Shown piece after piece: positions 26,234-34,459 of a stretch of DNA of 64,000 bases. This DNA comes from Prochlorococcus marinus str. MIT 0919. Its GTDB lineage: Bacteria; Cyanobacteriota; Cyanobacteriia; PCC-6307; Cyanobiaceae. Every line of letters starts with the position of its first letter. Position 1 is the stretch's first letter. The stretch lies in assembly GCF_027359375.1 (NCBI RefSeq), contig NZ_CP114779.1:310001-374000 (forward strand), given 5' to 3'. The translations under genes and the position numbers were made by a program. A model generated the notes under the pieces. That model did not search any database. It saw only the letters and a program-made list of their open reading frames with translations, and was not told the DNA's origin.

Positions 26234-26887
26234 ATGCGCCAAGAAGAATTATCTGCAGTAATTATCAAGAGATTAGATCAATTTTATCCAAACCCAACTA
26301 TTCCTTTGGATCATAGCAATGAATTCACATTACTAATAGCTGTAATGCTAAGTGCTCAGAGTACAGATAAGAAGGTGAATGAAGTTACAAAGGACTTGTT
26401 TTGTAAATACGATAGTCCTGAGAAAATGTGTCGTTTGAGTCAAATAAAAATATACGAGTATATAAAACAACTAGGCCTTGCCAAACAAAAGGCAAAATAC
26501 GCACTTGAATTATCCAAAATGATAGTTAAGAAGTATTCTGGCAATGTGCCAAGGGATATTGAAGAATTAAAGTTATTACCAGGGGTAGGTCATAAAACGG
26601 CTAGTGTTGTAATTTCGCAAGCGTTCAAGATACCAGCCTTTCCTGTCGATACACATATACACAGATTAGCCCAGAGATGGAAAATTACATCTGGGAAAAG
26701 TGTTACACAAACTGAAAAAGATATGAAAAAGTTATTTCCTATAAATATATGGAATAAACTCCATCTCCAAATAATCTATTATGGGAGAGAATACTGCACA
26801 GCAAGATCGTGTTATGGTTTAGAGTGCCCAATTTGTACAGAACTATATCCTAAACGAAGGCAACCAATTAAAACACTTAAGGCTTAA
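26234..26887 (+). CDS. nth: Endonuclease III (DNA glycosylase/AP lyase)
   Basis: This base-excision repair enzyme removes oxidised pyrimidines. The 217 residues carry the helix-hairpin-helix LPGVGHKTASVV with the following catalytic aspartate in FPVDTHIHRLAQR; the catalytic lysine lies in the hairpin (GHKTAS). Four C-terminal cysteines (in EYCTARSCYGLECPICTEL, spaced C-x4-C-x4-C-x2-C) likely hold the 4Fe-4S cluster, with spacing different from the E. coli C-x6-C-x2-C-x5-C pattern. Length is normal. Confidence 0.95.
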   Translation: MRQEELSAVIIKRLDQFYPNPTIPLDHSNEFTLLIAVMLSAQSTDKKVNEVTKDLFCKYDSPEKMCRLSQIKIYEYIKQLGLAKQKAKYALELSKMIVKKYSGNVPRDIEELKLLPGVGHKTASVVISQAFKIPAFPVDTHIHRLAQRWKITSGKSVTQTEKDMKKLFPINIWNKLHLQIIYYGREYCTARSCYGLECPICTELYPKRRQPIKTLKA

Positions 26888-26955
26888 CCAAGAAATCTAA
26901 CCTTTTAATTCAATTGTTACTATAATAAAAGAAATAGACTAATTCAATCAAGTTA

Positions 26956-27624
26956 ATGAAAATAGCAATCAGTGGAGCATCGGGAAAAACTGGATATAGA
27001 ATTGCGGAAGAAGCAATAAAGAATAATTACAAGGTTTTATTATTAATTAGAGCTGGATCTGTATTGCCAGAATCCCTGCTTTCAGAAGAGAAAGTAGAAA
27101 TTTCAATCTTTTCGAAAGAATCATTAGATCAAGCTCTTCAAAATTGCGATTCACTCATTATCGCAACAGGTGCTAGACCTAGCATAGACCTTACCGGTCC
27201 ATGCAAGATTGACGCTAGAGGGGTTTCAAATCAAGTAGAAAGTTGTAAAAGGGTAGGGATTAAGAGAATTATTTTGGTTAGCTCATTATGTACCGGAAGG
27301 TTAATACATCCTTTAAATCTCTTTGGATTCATCCTCTTGTTCAAAGCCATAGGAGAGAAAGCATTACAAAAGAGCGGATTAGACTGGACGATTATTAGGC
27401 CTGGAGGATTAAACGAACAAGAAGATAATTTAAAGAATCTATCAATTTTATATACTGAAGCAAATACTCAAGAAGAGGGATATATACCTAGGAGACTAGT
27501 TGCTAAGAGTTGTATAGAAGCACTAAAAACTCAGGAATCAATAAATCAAATTATTGAGATTACAAGCTCAAAGGATATAAAGAATATTTCAATGAAGCAG
27601 GCCATACAATCATTTCAAGGATAA
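26956..27624 (+). CDS. NAD(P)-binding SDR/NmrA-type protein
   Basis: This is a 222-residue atypical short-chain dehydrogenase. It opens KIAISGASGKTGYRIAEEA, the TGxxGxxG-type nucleotide loop, followed by IIATGARPSIDLTGP and SGLDWTIIRPGGL, a block common to NmrA-like and Ycf39-like proteins. A canonical YxxxK is not evident, so it may be a nucleotide-sensing or assembly protein rather than a dehydrogenase. It lies between nth and a 61-residue gene on the same strand with short gaps. Confidence 0.85.
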   Translation: MKIAISGASGKTGYRIAEEAIKNNYKVLLLIRAGSVLPESLLSEEKVEISIFSKESLDQALQNCDSLIIATGARPSIDLTGPCKIDARGVSNQVESCKRVGIKRIILVSSLCTGRLIHPLNLFGFILLFKAIGEKALQKSGLDWTIIRPGGLNEQEDNLKNLSILYTEANTQEEGYIPRRLVAKSCIEALKTQESINQIIEITSSKDIKNISMKQAIQSFQG

Positions 27625-27649
27625 TATAAACAAGTCAATAAATTTTAAG

Positions 27650-27835
27650 ATGCAAACAAGTCCAAAGATAGATTCACTTCAGTTAATGCTTACGGATCTA
27701 AGAACTAGAAACGAGCATATTAGGCATAAAGCAGCCTTTAAAGGTTGCCAACCAGAGTTTCAATCTTTAGTCGCCAAACTTATAAATCAACTTGAAGAGG
27801 AATTATCTGCAGAAAAAAAATTATTAAGGGAGTAA
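27650..27835 (+). CDS. Small conserved hypothetical
   Basis: This 61-residue, hydrophilic and mainly helical protein begins MQTSPKIDSLQLMLTDLRTR and ends with an acidic-basic helix EELSAEKKLLRE. No motif is recognised. It starts 25 bases after the SDR gene and stops 2 bases before the convergent GNAT gene, a position that makes a real gene likely despite the small size. Confidence 0.7.
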   Translation: MQTSPKIDSLQLMLTDLRTRNEHIRHKAAFKGCQPEFQSLVAKLINQLEEELSAEKKLLRE

Positions 27836-27837
27836 AA

Positions 27838-28731
27838 CTAGCCAAGTTCTAAGCAAGCAAGTCCATAAATTTCATTCATTGTTATGTGAGGTTGACTCCC
27901 TTTATACATTCTCACAGTATGCGAAATCGAAGTAAAGCCTAGTGAACTCATTAATTTGTTTGCTGTTGGATTTAGCCCAGGAGTATCTATTAAAACAATA
28001 CCAGGATGCCTAACAAGAAAGGATTGTATCAATATTGAAGCTAATTCAGGGGTATCTGCGATAAGTGGTCCTATTCTCCAACCTATACCTTTCTTTAATA
28101 AACATTTTCTTATTCTGCCAAATCCCAAACAATTGCCTTCACTATTTACCAGAGCTAGAACAGTACCGGAGGTATGAAATAACCAATCTGATAAGAAATG
28201 CGGACGAGGGGTAGGTTCCTTATTTGCATCGTATTGTTGAATTACATTATCTGTAATTTCAGAGTCCTGTAATAAGACCAACCCGGAAATATCCGTAGTT
28301 AACCTTAATTGATTAATCACAGATTTGTTGTTTACAATAAATTGCCATCTAGTAGTTTTCGAAGATGATTTAAAACCCCAATAGGAATAATCAGTAATTC
28401 TGTCGGGAGCAGCTTCAAGGCCAATGCATTCTATATCAGTTAACTTATCTAGTACATGTTTCCATAGATTGATACCATAACCTCTCCCTCTATATTCCTT
28501 CTGAACAATGAATAAACCTAGGAAACCATAGGATTTATTATACTTTACTCCTACAATTGAGCCTATCAACTTATCACATAGGCAACCTACCCATAAGCCT
28601 TGACTATCTGTATTCTTGTAGATTCTTACATCTCCAATTCCAGGGGCAAAACCTTCGTTTCTAGCCCAATTAGTAATGGTTTTAATATCAGTTAACTTGA
28701 GTGTTCTAATAATAAAGTTATTATTATTCAT
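27838..28731 (-). CDS. GNAT-family N-acetyltransferase, two-domain
   Basis: In the 297 residues, the N-terminal half has the acetyl-CoA loop EYRGRGYGINLWKHVLD after the beta strand FLGLFIVQKE, a clear GNAT signature. The C-terminal half (from about residue 165) resembles the second domain of two-domain GNAT proteins, with FGRIRKCLLKKGIGWRIGPL and VLIDTPGLNPTA. The substrate is unknown. It overlaps the upstream small membrane gene by 8 bases and forms an operon of three with it and the DUF296-glutaredoxin gene. Confidence 0.88.
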   Translation of the reverse strand: MNNNNFIIRTLKLTDIKTITNWARNEGFAPGIGDVRIYKNTDSQGLWVGCLCDKLIGSIVGVKYNKSYGFLGLFIVQKEYRGRGYGINLWKHVLDKLTDIECIGLEAAPDRITDYSYWGFKSSSKTTRWQFIVNNKSVINQLRLTTDISGLVLLQDSEITDNVIQQYDANKEPTPRPHFLSDWLFHTSGTVLALVNSEGNCLGFGRIRKCLLKKGIGWRIGPLIADTPELASILIQSFLVRHPGIVLIDTPGLNPTANKLMSSLGFTSISHTVRMYKGSQPHITMNEIYGLACLELG

Positions 28732-28963
28732 TGTCTATGCTGGAACTTGAGTCCAAACTATTAGTATATATTTTGGGAACATAATACAAAAATAAAACCC
28801 ACCATATTATAATTAGTGAGGTGATTAAAATATCTACAAATAGAATTTCTATAAAAAAATAAGTGGAAATAATAATAACAAGACCTGTTAATAGTATTGA
28901 CCATGGTCTACACCAAAAAGGTTTTCCCGACCAAAAAGAAATATTGTGAGTCGGAAAAGTCAT
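28724..28963 (-). CDS. Small membrane protein, DUF6737-like
   Basis: The 79-residue protein opens with ISFWSGKPFWCRPWSILLTG, the Trp/Pro-rich start typical of cyanobacterial DUF6737, followed by two close hydrophobic spans and a short polar tail rich in Ser and Asp. No role is known to me. The start overlaps the DUF296-glutaredoxin stop by 4 bases (ATGA) and the end overlaps the GNAT gene by 8, so all three are tightly coupled. Confidence 0.82.
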   Translation of the reverse strand: MTFPTHNISFWSGKPFWCRPWSILLTGLVIIISTYFFIEILFVDILITSLIIIWWVLFLYYVPKIYTNSLDSSSSIDNE

Positions 28964-29601
28964 TTTAATGAGCTAATTTGGCCGGAATCTAAAAGTTGGC
29001 TAAGTTTCTGGTAACCACCGATATAGTTATCATCAAGAAATAATTGAGGGAAAGTTGTAGAATTACTTCTTGATTTAATAGAGTTAAATGCAATGTCATT
29101 ATCTACTTTAACTAAGTCAAAAGGTACATTATTTGAATTTAATATTCTAATTGCTCTGGAGGACCATGGACAGTTAGAAATTATCGCAAGTTGAAGACGT
29201 GTCTTACCAGTATGTTTAGAAATATGCTGTTCTTTCTTAATAGTTGATTTATCTAAAATAGACAAAAGAATATTTGCTGACTTCAGTACAATTGAACCAT
29301 TTTCTAGATGCCCACCAAATACATTACATTCCGAGTCTGAAAAGCTTAAATGCAAATGACAAGTAGAGCCAGAAAATGTTCCATTTAACGAAATTATTTC
29401 GAGATTACCTTCTGAAACGGAATTGCGATCTGTGGCTGGACATTTAAATGTTGCCTTTGATAGATTGCCAACAACTCCTCCAATGTATCCAGTCAGGTCA
29501 TGTTGGCTTGTTATAGTTATTATTTCTTCCTTAATATCATCTCCAGGCTTTAATTCTAGATCAAATGCTGATGTTGAATTTATAAGTGTAATATTTGGCA
29601 T
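28960..29601 (-). CDS. DUF296 (PPC) domain fused to glutaredoxin-like domain
   Basis: The 213 residues fall into two domains. Residues 1-115 match the PPC/DUF296 fold: GYIGGVVGNLSKATFKCP, then NLEIISLNGTFSG, HLHLSFSD (82-89) and GGHL (96-99). Residues 134-213 match glutaredoxin: strand LQLAII, active site CPWS (144-147, a single thiol with Ser in the second position), cis-Pro loop TFPQLFLDD (183-191) and YIGGY. A CxxS motif suggests a monothiol or Fe-S-handling glutaredoxin rather than a dithiol reductase. Combining the two folds in one chain is unusual. Confidence 0.85.
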   Translation of the reverse strand: MPNITLINSTSAFDLELKPGDDIKEEIITITSQHDLTGYIGGVVGNLSKATFKCPATDRNSVSEGNLEIISLNGTFSGSTCHLHLSFSDSECNVFGGHLENGSIVLKSANILLSILDKSTIKKEQHISKHTGKTRLQLAIISNCPWSSRAIRILNSNNVPFDLVKVDNDIAFNSIKSRSNSTTFPQLFLDDNYIGGYQKLSQLLDSGQISSLK

Positions 29602-29630
29602 ATTGGGAATAAGGTTTTTACTTGCTTTTA

Positions 29631-29711
29631 TTAATTCTGTTCAAGCTTTTTGACGATGAAAACCATCGCGAACAATGATGCGAGAAGAAAAAGTAGTAAG
29701 AATACTGTCAT
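29631..29711 (-). CDS. Possible 26-residue single-span membrane peptide
   Basis: The minus-strand ATG at 29711 opens a frame that starts MTVFLLLFLLASLFAMVFIV and ends KKLEQN before TAA at 29633-29631. The shape (short uncharged head, one span, basic tail) matches the smallest photosystem and cytochrome b6f subunits, but it matches none that I know by sequence. It lies 29 bases upstream of the DUF296-glutaredoxin gene. No clear ribosome-binding site is seen, which is common in this genus. Confidence 0.4.
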   Translation of the reverse strand: MTVFLLLFLLASLFAMVFIVKKLEQN

Positions 29712-29840
29712 AAATTAGAAGGTCACATAATCAATTATCCCACGATATCTAATATAAATCAATATAGATATCAAAAATTAGTAAATTACTACTGGTTTTC
29801 ATTTAGAATAAATCACTCTTAGTTCAGGAGGCTACAACAT

Positions 29841-30386
29841 TTGAGATCATCCATACCCAACTTTATTACATTATCAAGAATTTTTTTAACCATACCAATA
29901 TGTATAGCTTTGAATAATAATAATTTAACCATTGCCTGGTTCTTATTTTTAATTGCGTCATTAACTGATCTCTTCGATGGATATCTTGCGAGAAAATTTC
30001 TGTGTACTTCGAAATTCGGAGCCGTATCAGACCCCTTGGCGGATAAATTGTTAGTAATACTTATATACCTTTGGCTAACTCAGAATATGATAATACCATT
30101 CTGGTCTCTATGGTTACTAATTAGTAGAGAGTTGACTGTTACTCTTCTACGTTCCTCAGAAAAGAGTGGTCAACCATCTATTCCTATTAGCAAAATTAAA
30201 ACTTTTTTTCAATTTTGCTCAATATTTTTCTTGATATTACCTTTTAATATAGATTTAGAGTCTAATCTTAACTTGCAAAATATAGGTATTCTTTTCTATT
30301 GGCTTTCATTATATACAAGTGTCATTTCGGCATTAGTATATATCAATCCCCGATTAAAGAATTATCTAAAGAACAATCAGGATTAG
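29841..30386 (+). CDS. pgsA: CDP-diacylglycerol-glycerol-3-phosphate phosphatidyltransferase
   Basis: The enzyme makes phosphatidylglycerol phosphate, and phosphatidylglycerol is essential for photosystems. The 181 residues hold the CDP-alcohol phosphotransferase motif: SLTDLFDGYLARKF followed by GAVSDPLADKLL (D-x2-D-G-x2-A-R-x8-G-x3-D-x3-D). Several membrane spans surround it. The start is TTG at 29841, preceded by AGGAG (29826-29830); no better-placed ATG precedes the conserved SIPNFITLSRI. The 3' end overlaps the convergent CSP41-like gene by 44 bases. Confidence 0.93.
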   Translation: MRSSIPNFITLSRIFLTIPICIALNNNNLTIAWFLFLIASLTDLFDGYLARKFLCTSKFGAVSDPLADKLLVILIYLWLTQNMIIPFWSLWLLISRELTVTLLRSSEKSGQPSIPISKIKTFFQFCSIFFLILPFNIDLESNLNLQNIGILFYWLSLYTSVISALVYINPRLKNYLKNNQD

Positions 30387-31260
30387 TTGCAGCAGAAATA
30401 GCATAGTCATTATTAAAACTGTCACTTAATCCATTCTCCAATGTGTAGGATGGTGTCCACCTCAAGTGATTTTCTATTTTGGAAATATCAGTTAAAAAGT
30501 GATTGAGCCTAACAGGGAATGCTTTTCGGGCTTTAGGTTCCAATTCTGTATAATCAAAGGAACGTATATCTAAATCGTCAAGAGATATATTTGCAGCTTT
30601 AGCTGCAGCGTAAATAAGCCCTTTTAAAGTAACACCTTTCTTTCCACTAATATTGTAGCATTCATTAATAGTTTTATTATTACTTATACTTAAATTAATA
30701 GCAATTGCCAAATCCTCAACATGACCTAGCTGGGTAATAATATTTCCATCCCCAGGCATAGGGATTGGCTTAAAATTCACTATCCTATCAAAGAACCATT
30801 TTTCAATAGGGTTGTAATTATTAGGTCCGTAAATATATGTGGGACGAAAAGAAGTAAAGGGAATACCTTCTCTTTTTAGCCACTGCTCTGTTTTGGCCTT
30901 TCCAATATGTCGACTATTTGGATCTAGCATATCATCCTCTTTGATAGGCAATTTATAATTAGATGAATAAATTCCAGCTGAACTTATATAAATCAACCTA
31001 TTATTAGGATAGCCAATTTGGTGAATAACTCTTTTGGTCTGCTCTAATTCTCTACCTGAACTATCGACTATTACATCAAATTTCATTCCATTTAATTTAT
31101 TAATATCGTCTGTGTCCCTATCCCCTTTTATATGTTCTGCAAAACCAGGAAGTTCATTTCTTCCTCTAGTAAATATAAAAATATCATGATTTTCCTCTGC
31201 GAATTTTTGAATTAATGCTTTTCCAACAAAGCGAGTTCCTCCCATAACAAGAATCTTCAA
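30343..31260 (-). CDS. NAD-dependent epimerase-like protein (CSP41 type)
   Basis: The 305-residue extended SDR opens KILVMGGTRFVGKALIQKF. It continues with LIYISSAGIYSS and FRPTYIYGPNN, and matches the cyanobacterial/chloroplast CSP41 branch, whose plant members bind and cut RNA. The usual catalytic YxxxK is replaced: the corresponding stretch reads SRHIGKAKTEQWL, with no tyrosine. A dehydratase or epimerase reaction is therefore unlikely. The last 15 codons or so overlap pgsA on the other strand. Confidence 0.85.
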   Translation of the reverse strand: MKILVMGGTRFVGKALIQKFAEENHDIFIFTRGRNELPGFAEHIKGDRDTDDINKLNGMKFDVIVDSSGRELEQTKRVIHQIGYPNNRLIYISSAGIYSSNYKLPIKEDDMLDPNSRHIGKAKTEQWLKREGIPFTSFRPTYIYGPNNYNPIEKWFFDRIVNFKPIPMPGDGNIITQLGHVEDLAIAINLSISNNKTINECYNISGKKGVTLKGLIYAAAKAANISLDDLDIRSFDYTELEPKARKAFPVRLNHFLTDISKIENHLRWTPSYTLENGLSDSFNNDYAISAATNPDCSLDNSLIGD

Positions 31261-31355
31261 AACCCTAAAGCAAATGAACTTATCTATTGAAGCGCGTTAT
31301 GGGTAACCAAAAAGTTGCTTGAAGATGCAGGATAGATAAAGATACATTTTCTATT

Positions 31356-32123
31356 ATGGATATTATCCCAGCTATTGACTTGCTGGACGGCAATTGTGTT
31401 CGCCTAATTCAAGGAGACTATTCTAAAGTAACTAAATTTAGTAGTAACCCAGTTGATCAAGCAATCACTTGGCAAGAACTTGGAGCAAAGAGATTGCATC
31501 TGGTTGATCTAGATGGTGCAAAAATTGGAGATTCTCAAAACAACCAAACTATTAGATCAATTGCAGAGAATATTGATATCCCAATACAGGTAGGCGGAGG
31601 GGTCAGAAGCAGAGATAGAGTTTCAGAACTAATAAGTTATGGAATTGATAAAGTTATATTAGGTACAGTTGCAATAGAAAATCCCGAAGAGGTAGAGAAA
31701 CTTGCCAATGATTACCCCGGGAAAATTATTGTTGGGATTGATGCAAGAGATGGACGAGTAGCAACAAGAGGTTGGATTGAAGAAAGCCAAGTGAAAGCAA
31801 TCGATTTGGCTGCACGGTTCTCAAATTCTAAGGTTTCAGCGATTATCTATACAGATATATCAACTGATGGGACATTAAATGGTCCAAATTTGAGAAGCCT
31901 TAGAGAAATTACTTCATCAACTAAAATACCGATAATTGCCTCAGGTGGAATTGGGTCCTTATCAGATATTATTTCACTTTTTCCTTTCAAAAAACTTGGT
32001 GTAGATGGAGTTATTGTTGGAAGAGCACTCTACGATAAGAAAGTTGACTTATCAGAAGCTATAAAAGTCTTATCAAATATCGATTTAGAGGATACACAGG
32101 CAAATTCTTCTCTGAATACTTGA
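31356..32123 (+). CDS. hisA: ProFAR isomerase (HisA)
   Basis: HisA opens the ribose ring of N'-ProFAR in histidine synthesis. The 255 residues show IIPAIDLLDGNCVRLIQGDY with the catalytic Asp, IQVGGGVRS, IIVGIDARDGRVATRGW and YTDISTDGTLNG with the second catalytic Asp, then IIASGGIGSLSD. Length is normal for the family. It stands between a divergent CSP41-like gene and a DUF3685 gene. Confidence 0.97.
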   Translation: MDIIPAIDLLDGNCVRLIQGDYSKVTKFSSNPVDQAITWQELGAKRLHLVDLDGAKIGDSQNNQTIRSIAENIDIPIQVGGGVRSRDRVSELISYGIDKVILGTVAIENPEEVEKLANDYPGKIIVGIDARDGRVATRGWIEESQVKAIDLAARFSNSKVSAIIYTDISTDGTLNGPNLRSLREITSSTKIPIIASGGIGSLSDIISLFPFKKLGVDGVIVGRALYDKKVDLSEAIKVLSNIDLEDTQANSSLNT

Positions 32124-32218
32124 TATTCTTTTTCAAGGATATTGAAACTTACATGATTAGGACTGGAATATTAGAAGAATAGTCGTTAAATTCTAATTAG
32201 AAGTATATAGGTGAAAAT

Positions 32219-33847
32219 TTGAAAGAGGAGGAAAACACTCAGATCCTATTGATAGCGCCATCTCTTCTTGGTGAAAGTTTAGCAAAGCAATTATCTTCGG
32301 GTAACCCTGGAATTAATGTTGTACTTAGTAATGATCTTCTTACAAGGAACCCCTCATTAGTAATTTGGTCTATAGACACCATTGAGTCACCTGAGAATAT
32401 TAAAATAGAAATTAAAAGACTTTCAAGAAGATGGAGTAAATCACCAACCCTTATAATTCTCCCTTCTAAATTTTTAATACCTCCAAGCAATTTATTAGAG
32501 CTTGATTGTCAGGGTATTGTCCAAGATCCTGATATTGCAACTCTAAATTCATCAATACAAACACTTTTAAATGGCGGCAGGGTGATTAAATTAACAAATG
32601 CGTTTGATGTTTCAAAGACCAAAGCCTCCCTGAACTCACCTATTCTTGACTTCCTTATAAAATCAGGTATCACTGATATAGATAAAGACATTGCAAAATT
32701 AAATTGTATAAAAGAAAGAGCAAGAAGTAATATTTTAAACAGATCAATCGTAAACGCTAGATTGAGAGAATTAAAAGCAGCTAAGAATTTACTGCTATGG
32801 ATTTGGGGACCAATGCCTATTTCTTTATCTAGTGAGATTGAGGTTGATACAAGCAAAAATGACTACCCATATAATGATTATGATACTGATATAACATTAC
32901 CAAACACAGAATCTACTACAGTTAGAGAAACAATATTTGCAAGGATCAGGCAGTCACTAAATCATGAATTGCTCAATAAAACTAATACTATATTTGCTTC
33001 CGAGGCCTTAATTTCAAGAAAACAGCGAGCCCTCTACTTGTCACTTATAAAACAACTTGAAAAGCTTATTTCAAAACTCAAGGGTTGTGAGTATGAAGGA
33101 GATGAATTATATACTGAATGGAATTTATTGCAGGAGGTTCTCAGAAGACAAACCTTAAGAGACATTGCAGATGAATATTCTAAGGCAGATTATAAAGGTA
33201 ATAGTGTAATCATAGCTGACCAATTAAATGATATGGTTTCCTTAGATGCAAGCGATTCGGAATTACCTAAACCAGACAATATGCTTGATACGTTAGTATT
33301 GGATAAGCCATTATTAGTTGACGGACAATTTTTGCCATCAGACCATCCAAAAGCTTTATTAAAAATAGAAATACTTATTTCTAACTGGTTAATTAGAACA
33401 GCAGATATTGTAAGCAGCGAACTTCTAAATACTTGTTATGAATGGTCAGCTCTAAGACAATACATCCTAAAACACCAATTAATTTCTACTAGAGAACTAG
33501 AAAGATTTAGGAATCAGTTAAATACACAAGATCGTATTAATGAACTCTTCAAAAGACCAGTTCAACTTTATGAGAGTAAGCGCCAGCTCTATAGATTGAA
33601 TAAGAGTTCTATCGAATCATTCACAATAACTGAGCCTAGAGACAATGAATTGGATGAGTTGCCCTGGTTTCAAAAACAAGTAACTTTACTAGTTGAAACT
33701 AGAGATGCTTTATCTCCCCAAGTGCAGTCTATTGTTAAGCATATTGGAGATTTAATGGTTGTATTGCTAACAAACGTCCTAGGCCGTGCTATAGGACTTA
33801 TTGGTAAAGGAATTGCACAAGGTATGGGTAGAACAATCAATAGATAA
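32219..33847 (+). CDS. DUF3685 conserved cyanobacterial protein
   Basis: The 542 residues start at TTG 32219, with AAAGAGGAGG just after it; no ATG lies before conserved sequence. The N-terminal part, ILLIAPSLLGESLAKQL, resembles a receiver-like fold but lacks the aspartates. The remainder is helical and charged, and the C-terminus ends in glycine-rich LGRAIGLIGKGIAQGMGR. I assign DUF3685 from overall pattern; no function is known to me. The plus-strand gene cluster from here to 39.4 kb has short gaps. Confidence 0.78.
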   Translation: MKEEENTQILLIAPSLLGESLAKQLSSGNPGINVVLSNDLLTRNPSLVIWSIDTIESPENIKIEIKRLSRRWSKSPTLIILPSKFLIPPSNLLELDCQGIVQDPDIATLNSSIQTLLNGGRVIKLTNAFDVSKTKASLNSPILDFLIKSGITDIDKDIAKLNCIKERARSNILNRSIVNARLRELKAAKNLLLWIWGPMPISLSSEIEVDTSKNDYPYNDYDTDITLPNTESTTVRETIFARIRQSLNHELLNKTNTIFASEALISRKQRALYLSLIKQLEKLISKLKGCEYEGDELYTEWNLLQEVLRRQTLRDIADEYSKADYKGNSVIIADQLNDMVSLDASDSELPKPDNMLDTLVLDKPLLVDGQFLPSDHPKALLKIEILISNWLIRTADIVSSELLNTCYEWSALRQYILKHQLISTRELERFRNQLNTQDRINELFKRPVQLYESKRQLYRLNKSSIESFTITEPRDNELDELPWFQKQVTLLVETRDALSPQVQSIVKHIGDLMVVLLTNVLGRAIGLIGKGIAQGMGRTINR

Positions 33848-33884
33848 GCAATCCTTACTTCGTCTATTCTATTATGTCTATAAA

Positions 33885-34442
33885 ATGATTAAAAATTTAA
33901 CTTCGTTATTATCATCGCTTTTAGTTATATTCTATTTAGCCATACCAGTAAATGCAGCTAGAGATACTAACAGTTTTGATGGAAATATATTTCCGATTTA
34001 TGCAGGGAATGGCTCACTAGTTCCTCCACAGTCAACTATTGCTGAGTCACTCAAGAATCATAGAACCTCAGTAATAGTTTTTTATTTAGATGATAGTGCA
34101 GATAGTAAGCAATTCGCGCCTGTCGTATCAGGACTAAAATTACTCTGGACTTCATCTATTGATTTACTACCCTTAACTACAGACGAACTAGACCAGAAAG
34201 CTTCCAAAGATCCAACGAATCCTTCATTTTATTGGCATGGGAATATTCCTCAGATTGTCGTACTCGATGGAGAGGGCAATATACAACTTGACAAAGAAGG
34301 ACAGGTTTCCATTGAAGAAATAAATCAAGCCATAACAAAATCTACAGGTTTGAATACACCTGATTTTACTATTACAATTAAAAGTTTTAATGAATATAAT
34401 AGTGATGCCTCTAAAGATGGATATACTGATCCACGAAAATAA
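33885..34442 (+). CDS. Thylakoid lumen thioredoxin-like photosystem I accumulation factor
   Basis: From the ATG at 33885 the protein has 185 residues, with a signal peptide (MIKNLTSLLSSLLVIFYLAI then PVNAA). The mature part has a thioredoxin-like strand SVIVFYLDDSADSKQFAPVV, with the usual active-site cysteines missing, and NIPQIVVLDGEGN near the cis-Pro position. This fits the cyanobacterial thylakoid photosystem I accumulation factor family. A longer start at 33801 would overlap the DUF3685 gene and bury the signal peptide. Confidence 0.83.
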   Translation: MIKNLTSLLSSLLVIFYLAIPVNAARDTNSFDGNIFPIYAGNGSLVPPQSTIAESLKNHRTSVIVFYLDDSADSKQFAPVVSGLKLLWTSSIDLLPLTTDELDQKASKDPTNPSFYWHGNIPQIVVLDGEGNIQLDKEGQVSIEEINQAITKSTGLNTPDFTITIKSFNEYNSDASKDGYTDPRK

Positions 34443-34459
34443 AATCTTTAACAGTTAAG

